Notes: generated by a model from the letters alone, not told the origin. A DNA stretch of 64,000 nt from Gemmobacter aquaticus (GCF_007859075.1 NZ_VOAK01000024.1:171872-235871); one strand, 5' to 3'. Shown: positions 52,723 through 62,514, counted from the stretch's first letter. Translations and numbers: made by a program.

Positions 52723-52860
52723 TATCCCTCTAATCGGAATTCCTCATTCCCCTTTGTCCCAGTTATCGCAGCATCCGTCCACCTCTAGATTGTCCCTCAT
52801 CAGCCCCGGACGGCTGCGAAGCCGATCCGGAAGCTGCTGGAAACATCGATGGAGATGAAA

Positions 52861-53190
52861 ATGGCAATCAGCTTGCCGACAAGCATTCAGGCCTATTTCG
52901 ACGCCGACCGGGCGCGCAGCCCCGAGGCCGTCGCGGCCGCATTCGCCGAGAACGGCATGGTCAGGGACAAGGGGCAGACCCACCGGGGCCGCGATGCCAT
53001 CCGCGACTGGATGGCCGGTGAAGATCAGCAATACAGTTACACCATCGAGCCGTTCCACATCGGCACCAAGGACGGGATGACCGAGGTGATCGGTCACGCC
53101 ACCGGCGACTTCCCGGGCAGCCCGATCGACCTGCGGTTCCTCTTCAGCCTCGCCGACAACAGGATCGCCGAATTGGAGATCACGGTATGA
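52861..53190 (+). CDS. SnoaL/NTF2-like protein
   Basis: 109 residues from the ATG at 52861, chosen because GGAGATGAAA precedes it; two further ATGs at 52849 and 52855 are in frame. The sequence [40 protein letters not shown] (in outline) and the C-terminal beta strand pattern match the SnoaL-like cone fold, which binds small hydrophobic molecules or acts as an isomerase/hydratase. Its stop overlaps the SDR start by 4 bp, so the two are translated together. Confidence 0.8.
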   Translation: MAISLPTSIQAYFDADRARSPEAVAAAFAENGMVRDKGQTHRGRDAIRDWMAGEDQQYSYTIEPFHIGTKDGMTEVIGHATGDFPGSPIDLRFLFSLADNRIAELEITV

Positions 53191-53966
53191 CGCCCTTTCT
53201 GACCTTGAAGGACCGTCGCGCCCTGATCACCGGCGGCACCTCAGGCGCCGGGGCCGCCACGGTGGCGCTGTTCCGCGACCTCGGCGCCCAGGTGCTGACC
53301 ACGGCCCGCAAGAGGCCGGCAGACCTCACTGGCGTGGCCTTCGTCGAGGCCGATCTGACCACCACGTCCGGTGTCAGGACGGTTGTCGATGCGGCGCATC
53401 GGGACTTCGGCGGCATCGACATTCTCGTGAACGTGCTAGGTGGATCATCCGCCCCATCGGGCGGGTTCGCCGCGCTGACGGATGAGGAGTGGGAGAAGGA
53501 GTTCAACCTCAACTTCTTTCCGGCGGTCCGGCTGGATCGCGAGCTGATCCCGGGGATGATCGAGCAAGGAAGTGGCGTCGTCATCCATGTCACCTCGATC
53601 CAAGGGCGTCTCCCGCTGCCCGAGGCGACCACCGGCTATGCTTCGGCAAAGGCCGCGCTGAACACCTACAGTAAAGGCCTTTCCAAGGAGGTTTCCCCTA
53701 AAGGCGTCCGTGTGGTGCGGGTATCCCCAGGGTGGATCGCAAATCCGGGCGCGAACGGCCTCGCCCTCCGCATCGCCGAGGAAGCCGGGATATCCTACGG
53801 CGCGGCGATCGGGGTGATCATGACGTCGCTCGGTGGCATCCCCTTGGGCCGCCCCGCCGCACCGGAAGAGGTTGCCGACCTGATCGCCTTCCTCGCTTCG
53901 GATCGGGCGGCCTCGATCACTGGGACCGAACACATCATTGATGGCGGGACGGTACCGGTAGCATGA
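53187..53966 (+). CDS. Short-chain dehydrogenase/reductase
   Basis: 259 residues of the classical SDR type. The cofactor motif is TGGTSGAG (15-22), the N-x-x-x-G motif appears as VNVLGGSS, and the catalytic residues are Ser137, Tyr151 and Lys155 (GYASAKAAL). It oxidises or reduces a hydroxyl/keto group with NAD(P). It is cotranslated with the SnoaL-like protein and probably controlled by the divergent LysR protein. The frame continues in phase into a 5'-truncated VirC1 remnant after its stop, which marks the boundary of the trio. Confidence 0.95.
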   Translation: MTPFLTLKDRRALITGGTSGAGAATVALFRDLGAQVLTTARKRPADLTGVAFVEADLTTTSGVRTVVDAAHRDFGGIDILVNVLGGSSAPSGGFAALTDEEWEKEFNLNFFPAVRLDRELIPGMIEQGSGVVIHVTSIQGRLPLPEATTGYASAKAALNTYSKGLSKEVSPKGVRVVRVSPGWIANPGANGLALRIAEEAGISYGAAIGVIMTSLGGIPLGRPAAPEEVADLIAFLASDRAASITGTEHIIDGGTVPVA

Positions 53967-54011
53967 AACCTGGAGGCGCTCCGGTCACGGCGGCGCCTTC
54001 GACGCTCCATA

Positions 54012-54494
54012 TGTATCTATGAGCAGCCGGATCAGGAGCATCTCATCCTGATCGACACCTTCGGCGGCGGGTCAGAGGCGCAGGATGTCCTGGCCGTGGC
54101 GGCGCACCGGATCCTCTGTCCAATGATGCTGTCGCGCGGCGATCTGAGCGCGACCTTGGAGACCGCCACGTGGTATTTGAAGCTGCGCGAGCGCGTCGAG
54201 GAACCCGCGGCGCTGGCGGGGTTCACGGTGAGTTTGAGCCGGGTGCCGCTGCGGATCTCGGAAAGTGAACGCGCGGTTGCGGAAGAGCTGTTCCGCAGCC
54301 TGCCCGCCTGCGAGGCTTTTCTCTCGAACCGCAGCGCCTATCTCAGCATGGACCGCGAAGGGCTTCTGGGCGTGATCGCGGCGAAGCCCCCGAACCGGGC
54401 GCTGGCGGCGCATCTGCAAAATGCCGTGACGGAGGCAGGCGAGCTGCTCGACGAGATTGACCGGCTGATCCTTGCGCCCGCCGAGACCGCTTGA
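54012..54494 (+). pseudogene. VirC1/ParA-family ATPase, 5'-truncated
   Basis: In one frame the sequence reads IYEQPDQEHLILIDTFGGGSE, ILCPMMLSRGDLSATLETATWYLKL, SRVPLRISESERAVAEELFRSLP (in parts), which parallels the second half of VirC1 (ParA-like, with the ...DTxGGxSE... region and PTMLTPLDIDEAL...). The Walker A part is missing: the bases before are the end of the SDR gene, in the same frame after its stop, and no start codon fits except a GTG at 54096. VirC1 proteins guide transfer DNA to the conjugation apparatus. The next genes include a VirC2-like one. Confidence 0.65.
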
Positions 54495-54691
54495 TGGCGC
54501 CGCGCAAGGACAGGATGCTTATCCTCCGTCAGGACGCCGGCTTCTCGGCGAAGCTCGGCTTTGGCGAGGTCTCGCGAACCCTGCCCGTGCCAGAGGCGAG
54601 GGTGGAACCTCCCGCTGGCCTAGAGGGACCTGCCGGCGCAATCGAAACCGCTGAGGCGCGGCGCGCGCTCCAGCATGGCTGGTGCTTCTGA
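54491..54691 (+). CDS. Small protein between VirC1 and VirC2-like genes
   Basis: 66 residues overlapping the stop of the VirC1 remnant by 4 bp (ATGA). It has a basic start (MAPRKDRMLILRQDAGFSA) and a Pro/Glu-rich middle. No family recognised. The overlap suggests translational coupling in the original operon. Confidence 0.4.
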   Translation: MMAPRKDRMLILRQDAGFSAKLGFGEVSRTLPVPEARVEPPAGLEGPAGAIETAEARRALQHGWCF

Positions 54692-55172
54692 TCCCGGATC
54701 CGGGCCGCGCAGCCCGGAGGTACAGGGACGCTCTGCTGGCGTGATGGCACATCCGGGCGTGGAGGATCACTCGCCTTCGAGGCGTGGTCATATCGTCCAT
54801 GTCGCGGTTTCGCTGACGGCGGAACAGGCCGTGCGGGCCGAGGTCTGGGCCAGGACCGCGCGCTGTCCGGTTCCCTTTCTGATCCGCAGGATTGCGCAAG
54901 CGCTGCGGGACCGGCTTTGCGATGACTGGGAGCAGAACGGGATGCCAGAGGTCGTCGAGCGCCGCGGGTCACGGGGCAAGTACCCGACGAGAGTCACGTT
55001 GCCCCTGCGACTGCAGATCGCGCGCACCCTCGCGGCCCGCCACGATCCCTGCGGCATGCTCGGCCTCGGGCGGGTGATGGGACCGGCGTTTCGGGGAGGG
55101 TTTCAGATGGCTTTCGATGAGGCGCTGGCCGAGGCGGAACTGACATTGCGCAGTGCGGAGGCGGGAAGCTAA
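54675..55172 (+). CDS. VirC2-like ribbon-helix-helix protein
   Basis: 165 residues (ATG at 54675; ATG at 54744 also possible). The pattern IVHVAVSLTAEQAV, PFLIRRIAQALRDRLCDDWEQNGMPEVV (in outline), RVTLPLRLQIARTLAARHDPCGMLGLGRVMGPAFRGGFQMAFDEAL (in outline) resembles VirC2, which has two ribbon-helix-helix units and binds the overdrive next to T-DNA/oriT borders. Position after VirC1 fits the virC operon. It overlaps the preceding small ORF by 17 bp. As VirC1 is truncated the operon is probably dead. Similarity was judged by eye against recalled VirC2. Confidence 0.6.
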   Translation: MAGASDPGSGPRSPEVQGRSAGVMAHPGVEDHSPSRRGHIVHVAVSLTAEQAVRAEVWARTARCPVPFLIRRIAQALRDRLCDDWEQNGMPEVVERRGSRGKYPTRVTLPLRLQIARTLAARHDPCGMLGLGRVMGPAFRGGFQMAFDEALAEAELTLRSAEAGS

Positions 55173-55372
55173 GGCGGCAGGCGGCACGCCACCGTGCCTT
55201 TGGCGTTCAACTAACACGCGACAGGCAAGGGCAGTAGCACGCGACGCTTGGCGATCCGCCTGCACCACCGAAGGGCGCCATCACAGGGCTGAATCTCAGG
55301 TGGTCTATGGATTCAGAAATCTGATTGAACATAAGTAGAACATCCTTGCATGCTCCTGCAAGGAGAATGCCG

Positions 55373-55915
55373 ATGTATTGCCACTTGCTTCATCGCGCAG
55401 ACCCCGATCTCAACATGTCTCGGTTTCACCGGGTCGAGCTCTCGACTGATGTTTTCGATGCGATCACGCTTCAGCGGACCTGGGGCAGGATCGGCTCGAG
55501 GGGCCAAAACCGTTTCGCCTCATTCCCTTCGACCGCTTCTGCGGAAGCAGCGGCGACCAAGCTCGTTCGGTCGAAGGAGCGGCGTGGCTACTTCAGCGTC
55601 AGATCGTGCGCTGCCAGTGCTGCAGCAGACCATCCGGCTGTTTCAGAGGCCAAGCGCCCACTCCTTGGACATAGGGGGCCGATAGCGCAAAAGATAGCCC
55701 AAGGCCGCCGTCACAGTCGGCGGGTCAAGCATGCTTCCGAGATTTTTTGTGCGCTGCGAGAACAGCTTCGCTTCGCGATCCGACGCGCTTCATCGAAAAT
55801 ATTCACATCTGCCAGGCCTGGCAGGACGGCTTTGCGGGTGTTCGCTTCCCCTAAAGTCAATGCGAACCGACATCGTTGTCGTCCTGATGCCCGTGGGCCA
55901 GCTTTCGGCGCGTAG
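55373..55915 (+). CDS. WGR-domain protein, C-terminus doubtful
   Basis: Start at the ATG at 55373 with AGGAG seven bases before. Residues 1-75 form a WGR domain (MYCHLLHRADPDLNMSRFHRVELS, LQRTWGRIGSRGQNRF, RSKERRGYF in parts), the Trp-Gly-Arg module seen in PARPs and in small bacterial proteins. After RRGYFSV the sequence becomes Arg/Ala/Ser-rich and unlike protein, for about another 100 codons, so the true C-terminus may have been lost by a frameshift or recombination near 55600. Function unknown; possible nucleic-acid binding. Confidence 0.6.
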   Translation: MYCHLLHRADPDLNMSRFHRVELSTDVFDAITLQRTWGRIGSRGQNRFASFPSTASAEAAATKLVRSKERRGYFSVRSCAASAAADHPAVSEAKRPLLGHRGPIAQKIAQGRRHSRRVKHASEIFCALREQLRFAIRRASSKIFTSARPGRTALRVFASPKVNANRHRCRPDARGPAFGA

Positions 55916-56082
55916 ACAGCCGTCGAAGATCGCAACGTAGTCTTCGGGTTACTTCGGCCAATTGCCTGATGGATTGAAGAATTCAGGGGGCATAAGATCA
56001 ACCAAACAGATGCCTCGTATCGCGTCTGCGTACAGCCTATGCGCCATCGGAAGAAAACGGATTTTTGGGGGCAGCGAGAGAC

Positions 56083-56733
56083 ATGGCAGCAGCCACGATA
56101 CTGACCGCATCAAGATCTGCGTTGCTTGCTCTTGCCGCATCGTTCGGCCTCATTTCTAGCGGAGCCTCCGCAAGCGCCGAGTGCCAGGCAGGCTATGAAC
56201 AACAGCAGCGCATGGCCATTGGCATGCATTATAATGCAGAACTCCAGGCGATCTATGACTGGCGGGATCGGCACTTCAAGGAGGCGCTGGACCGATACCA
56301 AACCGAACATGGCTCATCCGCCGCAACGATCTACGCAGATTTTCACAGGGACCGGGCAAATCTCGCCGAGCGCATCCGCTCGGGCGACCTGATGAATAGC
56401 ACTCAGGCAGAGCGCGCCAGCGAAGCGCAGACTATTGGCCGGGCCTTCCGGCAGCGCATGGCCGAACTGAATGAAGCTCTGCGGGCCAGATACAATGCAG
56501 AAATCGCCGAGATCCGAGAGCAGATGGGCGAAATGCGTTCGGTCTGGCTGGAAATGCGCACCCAGGACCTAAGGGATCTGACCATAGAGATACATGACGG
56601 CTGCCGGGCACCAGGACCTCGATTGCGCAGCGTGTTTGAATGGTATGCAGATACGATCATGGGCCAGGATAGTCTCGACAACGACGCGCCTCCGACGCCG
56701 TATTATCCACCGGGCGTCGGCATACGTGGATGA
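56083..56733 (+). CDS. Exported protein of unknown function, helical
   Basis: 216 residues from the ATG at 56083 (the in-frame 56065 start is also possible). A signal peptide (ALLALAASFGLISSGASASA) is followed by a Cys after EC. The mature part is strongly helical and charged (YNAELQAIYDWRDRHFKEALDRY, then RAFRQRMAELNEALRARYNAEIAEIREQMGEM, in outline), suggesting a coiled coil, with a C-terminal Pro-rich tail. I recognise no family. It is likely periplasmic. It lies near two other exported unknown proteins. Confidence 0.7.
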   Translation: MAAATILTASRSALLALAASFGLISSGASASAECQAGYEQQQRMAIGMHYNAELQAIYDWRDRHFKEALDRYQTEHGSSAATIYADFHRDRANLAERIRSGDLMNSTQAERASEAQTIGRAFRQRMAELNEALRARYNAEIAEIREQMGEMRSVWLEMRTQDLRDLTIEIHDGCRAPGPRLRSVFEWYADTIMGQDSLDNDAPPTPYYPPGVGIRG

Positions 56734-56877
56734 GCGAGATGCGCAACTGAAGTGGCCGCGCCCGTTCACGGAGAGGTGTACCCCTTCTCGAGTTTCGGGC
56801 AGGGTGATCGTATGTCCCGTATGCCGCCGTCACGTTGAACCCGCGGCCCGGACACTTGGCGAGCGCATCACGCCACC

Positions 56878-58155
56878 TTAGTCGTGTATAGGGCTGTCCG
56901 CCGGTACCGGGTAGTCCTCGGTCGCAACACAAGAATACATGGCCTTCTGAAGTCCGATTTCCACCGACCGATCTGCAATGCAATGGCAGTATTCCCGCCG
57001 GTCCAGGCGCAGGTTCACGCTCGGTGTCCTGGTCCATAGGGGTGGCCATTCCGCATCGGCACACCTCCGCAGGGCCCGGGCGCGCTGCGCTTCGACATTG
57101 CGGCATTCCACCTTGTTCGCGTGCATCGCCTGAAACGAAAGATTCGCGATATGACCTTGGGGGTTTCGCGTCCATTCCTCGCCGACATGCTCGGCAAGAC
57201 AGTCGCATCTGACCTCGGTTGCGGTGATGGCGTTCTCCTCACAAAGCGCCAAGGCATGCTCGACCGCCGCCTGTCGCGTCGCGTGGACGCCCACGGGCAA
57301 AGCCCCGGAGGTCGGCGGGGCGGTGGGTACTGCGGACCCCTGCACCTTCTGATCGGCGGCCTGATCGTAGGCAAACAGCTTCTGGGAGAAGCCCACATCA
57401 TAGAGAGCGAATTCGACCAGTTCCACGTCGGCCGCACGCGTCAGCGGATCAATCCTTTTCACCTCGACAATTGCCACTGCCTGAACCTGCCTGCGGGCTG
57501 CAGGATAGGGCGCCATGGCGGCAACACGGGCGTGAAGCGCCTCGGCTTCGGCAGGTGTCATAAGCCAGACGCTGTCTGTCTTGACGAAGTCACTCATCGG
57601 ATTTGGTTCGAGGAAATCCGAATAGAAGGCCCTGCTCAGATAGTTGGGGCCGGGCGGGATCGTCACCCCACCACGCTTGTCTTTGTAGTCGCCGATTACG
57701 CCTTTCTTGGCGATCGCAAAGTGGAAAGGCGCTTTCGGGGCCAGTTCAGTCATCGTACCCCCGCAGGCCGCGAGAAATCTCGCCTGGCTCTGCGCGCGCT
57801 CCTCCGGGGTCTTGCCGCGGAAGCTGCCCGCACTGGTGAAACTGGTCAGCGCCTCGCTTCGGGGCGGCAGAATATCGGTCGCGAGTCGCATCGCATTCTT
57901 CATCCCGCCCCGAACCGCGATTTCATCAACCATCTGCGGTGACGCATGCCAAGCGGCAAGTCGCATGAGCGCCTGGCCGTCCGGGCTGCCTTCGCCAACG
58001 ACGAACATGCCGTCGATGTAGGCAAGCTTGAGATCGGCCCTGACCTCTGTGGCGGAGGGACAGGCTTGTGCGGCCACCTTCATGGGCAACAAGGCGCCGG
58101 ACAAAGCGCAAAGCGCTATCAGCAGGGAGCTGGCCAGTCTGGCTGATGAACACAT
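56878..58155 (-). CDS. Exported protein of unknown function with Cys-rich C-terminus
   Basis: 425 residues. The signal peptide is visible (ARLASSLLIALCALSGALLPMKVAAQA). The mature sequence has two parts: about 230 residues with no motif I know (MRLAAWHASPQMVDEIAVRGG, VSLPPGPNYLSRAF-like strand), and a C-terminal part with repeated Cys clusters (ALCEENAITATEVRCDCLAEHV; ECRNVEAQRARALRRCADAE; CHCIADRSVEIGLQKAMYSC), reminiscent of short Cys repeats that may form disulfides. It is divergent from the large exported gene at 58820, 660 bp apart. Confidence 0.7.
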   Translation of the reverse strand: MCSSARLASSLLIALCALSGALLPMKVAAQACPSATEVRADLKLAYIDGMFVVGEGSPDGQALMRLAAWHASPQMVDEIAVRGGMKNAMRLATDILPPRSEALTSFTSAGSFRGKTPEERAQSQARFLAACGGTMTELAPKAPFHFAIAKKGVIGDYKDKRGGVTIPPGPNYLSRAFYSDFLEPNPMSDFVKTDSVWLMTPAEAEALHARVAAMAPYPAARRQVQAVAIVEVKRIDPLTRAADVELVEFALYDVGFSQKLFAYDQAADQKVQGSAVPTAPPTSGALPVGVHATRQAAVEHALALCEENAITATEVRCDCLAEHVGEEWTRNPQGHIANLSFQAMHANKVECRNVEAQRARALRRCADAEWPPLWTRTPSVNLRLDRREYCHCIADRSVEIGLQKAMYSCVATEDYPVPADSPIHD

Positions 58156-58819
58156 CCCACATCCCCATCGTTAACCGTGGCGGCCCGCAGATCGTAGAGG
58201 GCCGGATGGCATGGCACCAACGATTCGTATTCTCATTCCTAATCGATAAGTCAGGGCCCCGCGCCCAACACTATGGCCGTGTCGCCCGATGCAACTGCCC
58301 TGGCAGCGCTTGGTGATCCGGTCATGTATCGCATCGTGTCCATATGATCGCAGACAGCTGACAGACGGCGACCTAGAAGGGCCCTGCCTCCGACCCATGG
58401 CAGTATGACTCGCCGATCCATCCGGGCGCGCTATGGCTGCAAGCTTTGCTCCTGGATTCAAATGAGCAGCCGGCCGCCAGAATGGCGCGATGTGCGGGCT
58501 GCGAAAATTTCAGTACGTTCAATCGACGGTAGTCGGGAAATCCGCCCCAACTATCGGAAATGGCAGGCGATGCCTCTGGAATGTCAAAGAAGTTGCTTTT
58601 CGAAGTTGTCTTTGAGAGCCTGAATTTTAGTCCTTTTGAACAACGAATCCGCCGCCCCGACCGGGTTGTTTCTGGTGGCTACCCGTTTCTGTCACCAGTC
58701 AACACCGAGTGGCGGTGTTCGTCAGAAATTGCGATCTGTCAGGTCATCCGGTCCGGTCCCACGGGTTTTGACCCGGCTTCATGTGCTGGTGGGTCTTCCG
58801 ATCATTGAGGAGTTGTGAC
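58156..58819. other. Divergent intergenic region
   Basis: About 660 bases between two divergent exported proteins. Short ORFs (for example a 24-codon frame from 58273) have no support. I see no RNA gene. Promoters for both genes should lie here. Confidence 0.4.
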
Positions 58820-61423
58820 GTGTCGATACACACGAAACTTGGCAAAAGCATTCGCTCCGCTGCCCTGCGCCTGATAGTCGTGCTGTCCTTGTCCTCGTCC
58901 GCCGTTGTGGCTCAGACAACGGGTGGGCAGGAAGGGCTGCTCTGGAGCGGCCGCCTGATGTCATCGGTTATCGGGCCCGCCATGGATCCACATCTTGATC
59001 AGGACCAGATAGACAGCACCGCGGCCAGCTATTTCAGCCATCTTGCATCCTTCGTGCGGGCGGGCAACCCGCCGGACGCCATGCCGCTGCCGGCGGAAAC
59101 CCTGCTTGAATACCAGCCCGAGGTTCTGGCCTCGCTCTACCGCGACCAGATCCGCGAAGCGCTGCGGGCGCAGTTCGTGCAACTGCCCGTCAAGGTGGCC
59201 TTCGATCAGACCCTTCGCCCCTATTACGAGGAGAAGAGCGGCCTCAAGGTCCAGCCGATCAGCCTTGAAAACGATCTTGAGCGCCTCAATCCCAAAGACC
59301 CGCTGGCCGGCATCACCCTGTCGGACCGCGATCTTGGCCTCTATCAGCTGCTGCCCCTGTCGCAGGCATGGAGCGATGAAAGGGACATGGGCCTCGTCGA
59401 GCGGATCTACAAGGAGCAGCGCCAACGGATCACCTTTGAACTGGATCGCCTGCTGAAGTTCGATCCGATCCCGATGGATATCCAGACGGCGGCGGCGCGG
59501 GGTGATCTACGCCAGTTGGAAAACGTCATCCTGCGGTGGGAGATGACGATCACCGACGTCCGCGTGAACGACAATGACGTCATCGTCAGCGCAGCACTGG
59601 ACAGGCTGACCCTGCGGTGGAGTTCGGACAATGCGCCGGTGGCCGAGTGGAATGTTGCCGCTCTGCCGACCGTCGCGGGGTTCCGCCAGCAGATAGAGGC
59701 AGCGCTGCCGCCACGAGCCACGGCTGACCAGGTGATGACGCCCCCGGCTGGCACCCGCTTTGGCGCCGAAATGGCAGATCTGCTGCAGCTGCGCTATCTG
59801 CCCGAGACGGTCGACGACATTCAGCTTCAGCGCATGATGCACGCGCGGTTTGGGTATGAATCGAGTGTCTCCGAGGAAACGACCCCGGACTGGGGCAGCT
59901 TCTTTCGGGACTTTGCCAACCCGCCCCCCGACGAACGCCTTGCCGAGTTTCGGTCATGGTCCGAGGCGCGGGCTTCCGCCCTGCCCGAAAGCCTGACGCT
60001 GGTCGTGCCGCTGCCCAACAACGGGCGGGCAAGCGCCGAAAGGGCGCAGCAGATGCCGCGCCAATCGGAATGTGCCGAAGCTGCGGTCGCAACGGGTAGT
60101 GCCATGCCAGACGAAAAGCAGATGGTCCAGGACCGGATTTGCGCCTATCTGGGTGTGGCTTGGCGGCAGCCAACGGAATACCTGTTCTTCCCCGAAGCGG
60201 GCAAGGCGCCGCAGGGCGGCGGATTGCGCGGTAACTGCACCGGACGTGACCTCTATTGCAGCGCGATCTATTATGCCCGCATCGGCCTGAAAATCCCTGA
60301 CACCGCCAGATCGGTCGACATCGTGCGGCTGGATCGCTTTCCTGTGCTGGATCTCGGTCTGGTTGCCGACCATCCGGGGAAACTGTGGCTCGAACTGACC
60401 GTGACACCCACAGGTGCTGTTGTGCAGGATACCTGGCCGGATACGATCTGGCATGCAGCGCAGCGAAATGCCCAGGCCACGGGTGCGCAATACGGGCTTC
60501 AGCACGGGTTCCGTATCGAAGATGTGGGTTCGCCGGGCACAAAGGTTTACATCTTCGAGGTTTCTGCACGCGCGGCCCGTTTGGTCGAGGACGAAAGCGG
60601 AAAACTGGTCGCCGAACTTCCTTTGGTGACCCCCGTCGCGCCGCCCGTCGAAATGCTTGAGATGCCAGCCCAGACAAATAGCCACGATATCCTCGGCATT
60701 CAGCTTGGCATGTCCTTTGACGAGGCCGATGCGATCCTGCGTAAGCATATGGAGGTCGGCAAGGTGCTGGTGGCGGATCGTGGCAAGCAGATGGGTACGG
60801 TCGGCGGCAGCCTACAGCCCTACAGCTCTGGCCGCCTGTACATTTCGGCTGCGGGAACAGAGCTTATTGCGATCTACGATGAACCCCCGGCCGCGCCCGA
60901 CCGGGTTCTCGCCATGTGGCGCATGCTACGCCTGCCCAAGGGCGACACCGATGCCGCGCAGTTGAAAGCCGCGCTGACGGATCGTTATGGCGAGCCGGGC
61001 AAGATCGAGGAGGTCGGCTTGCCCATGATGCAGAAGGGACTTGCCTTCTCGTGGATGCAACAAGGGCACGAACGGTGTTCGGTTATCGAAACGACGATCC
61101 GGCCTGATCATTGGCTGGATGAAACCGGTGCGGCCTGGCAGCCGCCCTTCAACATTCCCAGATTCCATACGCCCTCGAACGAGCTGTATGGGTATCTCGA
61201 CGTGAAGGATCAGCCCCTTCCTCCCGGCTCGTTCTGTCCCGCCATGCTAGGAGCGCGTTACGCAAGCCCTGACGGAAAGAGCTATTCCGAGCCGGCGGGC
61301 GAAGAGGTCATCACTTGGCTGAACGACAACAGAAGCTATGCAAAATTCTTCTATGAGAGCCTTGCCGCCCCACCTGCCCAGCCATCGGCGGGGGCATCGG
61401 GAAATTCGGCCATCAAGTTCTGA
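58820..61423 (+). CDS. Large exported protein of unknown function (867 aa)
   Basis: The start is the GTG at 58820 with GAGGAG upstream; an upstream in-frame ATG at 58781 is Cys/Trp-rich and unlikely. The signal peptide is LRLIVVLSLSSSAVVA, cleaved before QTTG. No catalytic motif is recognised. One segment near residues 620-720 (NSHDILGIQLGMSFDEADAILRKH in parts) resembles the repeated GIxLGMsxdeA unit of other uncharacterised exported proteins. A middle part has CAEAAVATGS and C-x-D-Y-like Cys pairs (LRGNCTGRDLYCSAIYYARI). Probably periplasmic or secreted. Confidence 0.75.
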   Translation: MSIHTKLGKSIRSAALRLIVVLSLSSSAVVAQTTGGQEGLLWSGRLMSSVIGPAMDPHLDQDQIDSTAASYFSHLASFVRAGNPPDAMPLPAETLLEYQPEVLASLYRDQIREALRAQFVQLPVKVAFDQTLRPYYEEKSGLKVQPISLENDLERLNPKDPLAGITLSDRDLGLYQLLPLSQAWSDERDMGLVERIYKEQRQRITFELDRLLKFDPIPMDIQTAAARGDLRQLENVILRWEMTITDVRVNDNDVIVSAALDRLTLRWSSDNAPVAEWNVAALPTVAGFRQQIEAALPPRATADQVMTPPAGTRFGAEMADLLQLRYLPETVDDIQLQRMMHARFGYESSVSEETTPDWGSFFRDFANPPPDERLAEFRSWSEARASALPESLTLVVPLPNNGRASAERAQQMPRQSECAEAAVATGSAMPDEKQMVQDRICAYLGVAWRQPTEYLFFPEAGKAPQGGGLRGNCTGRDLYCSAIYYARIGLKIPDTARSVDIVRLDRFPVLDLGLVADHPGKLWLELTVTPTGAVVQDTWPDTIWHAAQRNAQATGAQYGLQHGFRIEDVGSPGTKVYIFEVSARAARLVEDESGKLVAELPLVTPVAPPVEMLEMPAQTNSHDILGIQLGMSFDEADAILRKHMEVGKVLVADRGKQMGTVGGSLQPYSSGRLYISAAGTELIAIYDEPPAAPDRVLAMWRMLRLPKGDTDAAQLKAALTDRYGEPGKIEEVGLPMMQKGLAFSWMQQGHERCSVIETTIRPDHWLDETGAAWQPPFNIPRFHTPSNELYGYLDVKDQPLPPGSFCPAMLGARYASPDGKSYSEPAGEEVITWLNDNRSYAKFFYESLAAPPAQPSAGASGNSAIKF

Positions 61424-61599
61424 ATGGGAGCCTCTGATAGACGCCATCGGCCCTTTGCCCCCACTGGCACCCATAGGTGCCGCGATGCGGCACTCTCAAA
61501 GCTGCCTCTCAGACCTGAGGCCACCGGACCGCATCACGATGGACGGCTCGCAGAAAAACTGTCAATCAACCCGCTGTATCTGCTTTATTCTGAGAGCCG

Positions 61600-62487
61600 T
61601 TACTTGTTTGCGGTCACACCAGATTCAATTTCGGTGGAAATCCACGAGATGAACCGTTCCATTGATTTGCTTACAGCGCGTTCGCTGGACCAGCCAAGAT
61701 AATAGCTGCCCATAGGCAGGCTTTGGGCAAATGGGCGGAACAGACGGCCCTCGCCCAAAGGACGCTCGAACATGGCAACGGGCAGCAGTGCAATCCCTTC
61801 ACCCGCTGCCGCTAGCTCGGCCAGGGCAACGGAACTGTCCAGGACCGGCCCCAAAATGGCGGTGAACGGCACATCTGTCGCAGCAAACCAAGCCGGCCAT
61901 TCAGCACTTCGATAACTGCGCAGCAATGGAAAACGCATCAGATCGGTGGGCGTTTGCAATTGCGCGGCCAGATGCGGCGCGCAAACTGGGGACAAAGGCG
62001 CTTCGATCAGCGGCAGGGTGTCATGCCCACTCCAGCCGCCAGAGCCGAAGCGGATCGCCATATCCAGTCCTTCGCGCAGAATCTCCACGCGGTTGTTATG
62101 CGTAGAGACCCGCAGGTCGATGCCCGGACAGGCCGCGCGAAAGGCGCCCAGTCGCGGCAAAAGCCAACCTAAGGCAAAGGTCGTGTTCACCCCGATGTTC
62201 AGGACCTCGATGTCACGGGTGCCCTGCAGGCTGCCAAGCACTCGCGACATCGCGTCAAAACCCTGCTCCAGTATGGGAAACAGCAATCTGCCCTCATCCG
62301 TTGCCACAAGCCCCTGCGCGTGACGCGAGAAAAGCTTGACCCCGAGCAGATCCTCAAGTCGCGCGATTTGATGGCTCACTGCGGCCTGGGTCACGCGCAG
62401 CTCGGTGGCGGCCTTGGTGAAACTGCCTTGGCGCATTGCCACCTCAAAAACACGCAAGGCATTGAGTGGCAGATCGGGACGGTCCAT
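61600..62487 (-). CDS. ampR: LysR-family regulator of the beta-lactamase (AmpR-like)
   Basis: 295 residues. The N-terminus (LPLNALRVFEVAMRQGSFTKAATELRVTQAAVSHQIARLEDLLGVKLFSRHAQGL in outline) is the GcvA/AmpR branch of LysR proteins. It is divergent from the class A beta-lactamase gene with about 105 bp between starts, the standard AmpR-bla layout. It should bind the palindrome at 62493-62514 and switch on the enzyme in response to cell-wall fragments when beta-lactams act. Family assignment by context and sequence; the symbol is a functional guess. Confidence 0.88.
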   Translation of the reverse strand: MDRPDLPLNALRVFEVAMRQGSFTKAATELRVTQAAVSHQIARLEDLLGVKLFSRHAQGLVATDEGRLLFPILEQGFDAMSRVLGSLQGTRDIEVLNIGVNTTFALGWLLPRLGAFRAACPGIDLRVSTHNNRVEILREGLDMAIRFGSGGWSGHDTLPLIEAPLSPVCAPHLAAQLQTPTDLMRFPLLRSYRSAEWPAWFAATDVPFTAILGPVLDSSVALAELAAAGEGIALLPVAMFERPLGEGRLFRPFAQSLPMGSYYLGWSSERAVSKSMERFISWISTEIESGVTANK

Positions 62488-62492
62488 GGCAT

Positions 62493-62514
62493 TACCTTAA
62501 CTAATGATAAGGTA
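62493..62514. promoter_or_regulatory. AmpR-type operator overlapping a -10 box
   Basis: Perfect 7-bp arms TACCTTA and TAAGGTA are separated by 8 bases, giving a LysR-type dyad. The word TATAAT at 62513-62518 overlaps the right arm and is a good -10 box for the beta-lactamase gene, whose ATG lies about 75 bp downstream. The regulator bound here would sit across the promoter of both genes. Confidence 0.7.

Noticed and set aside
62493..62514. Fourth copy of the catabolic 14-bp word
   Set aside because: The dyad shares only part of the word and lies between ampR and bla, where a LysR site is expected.
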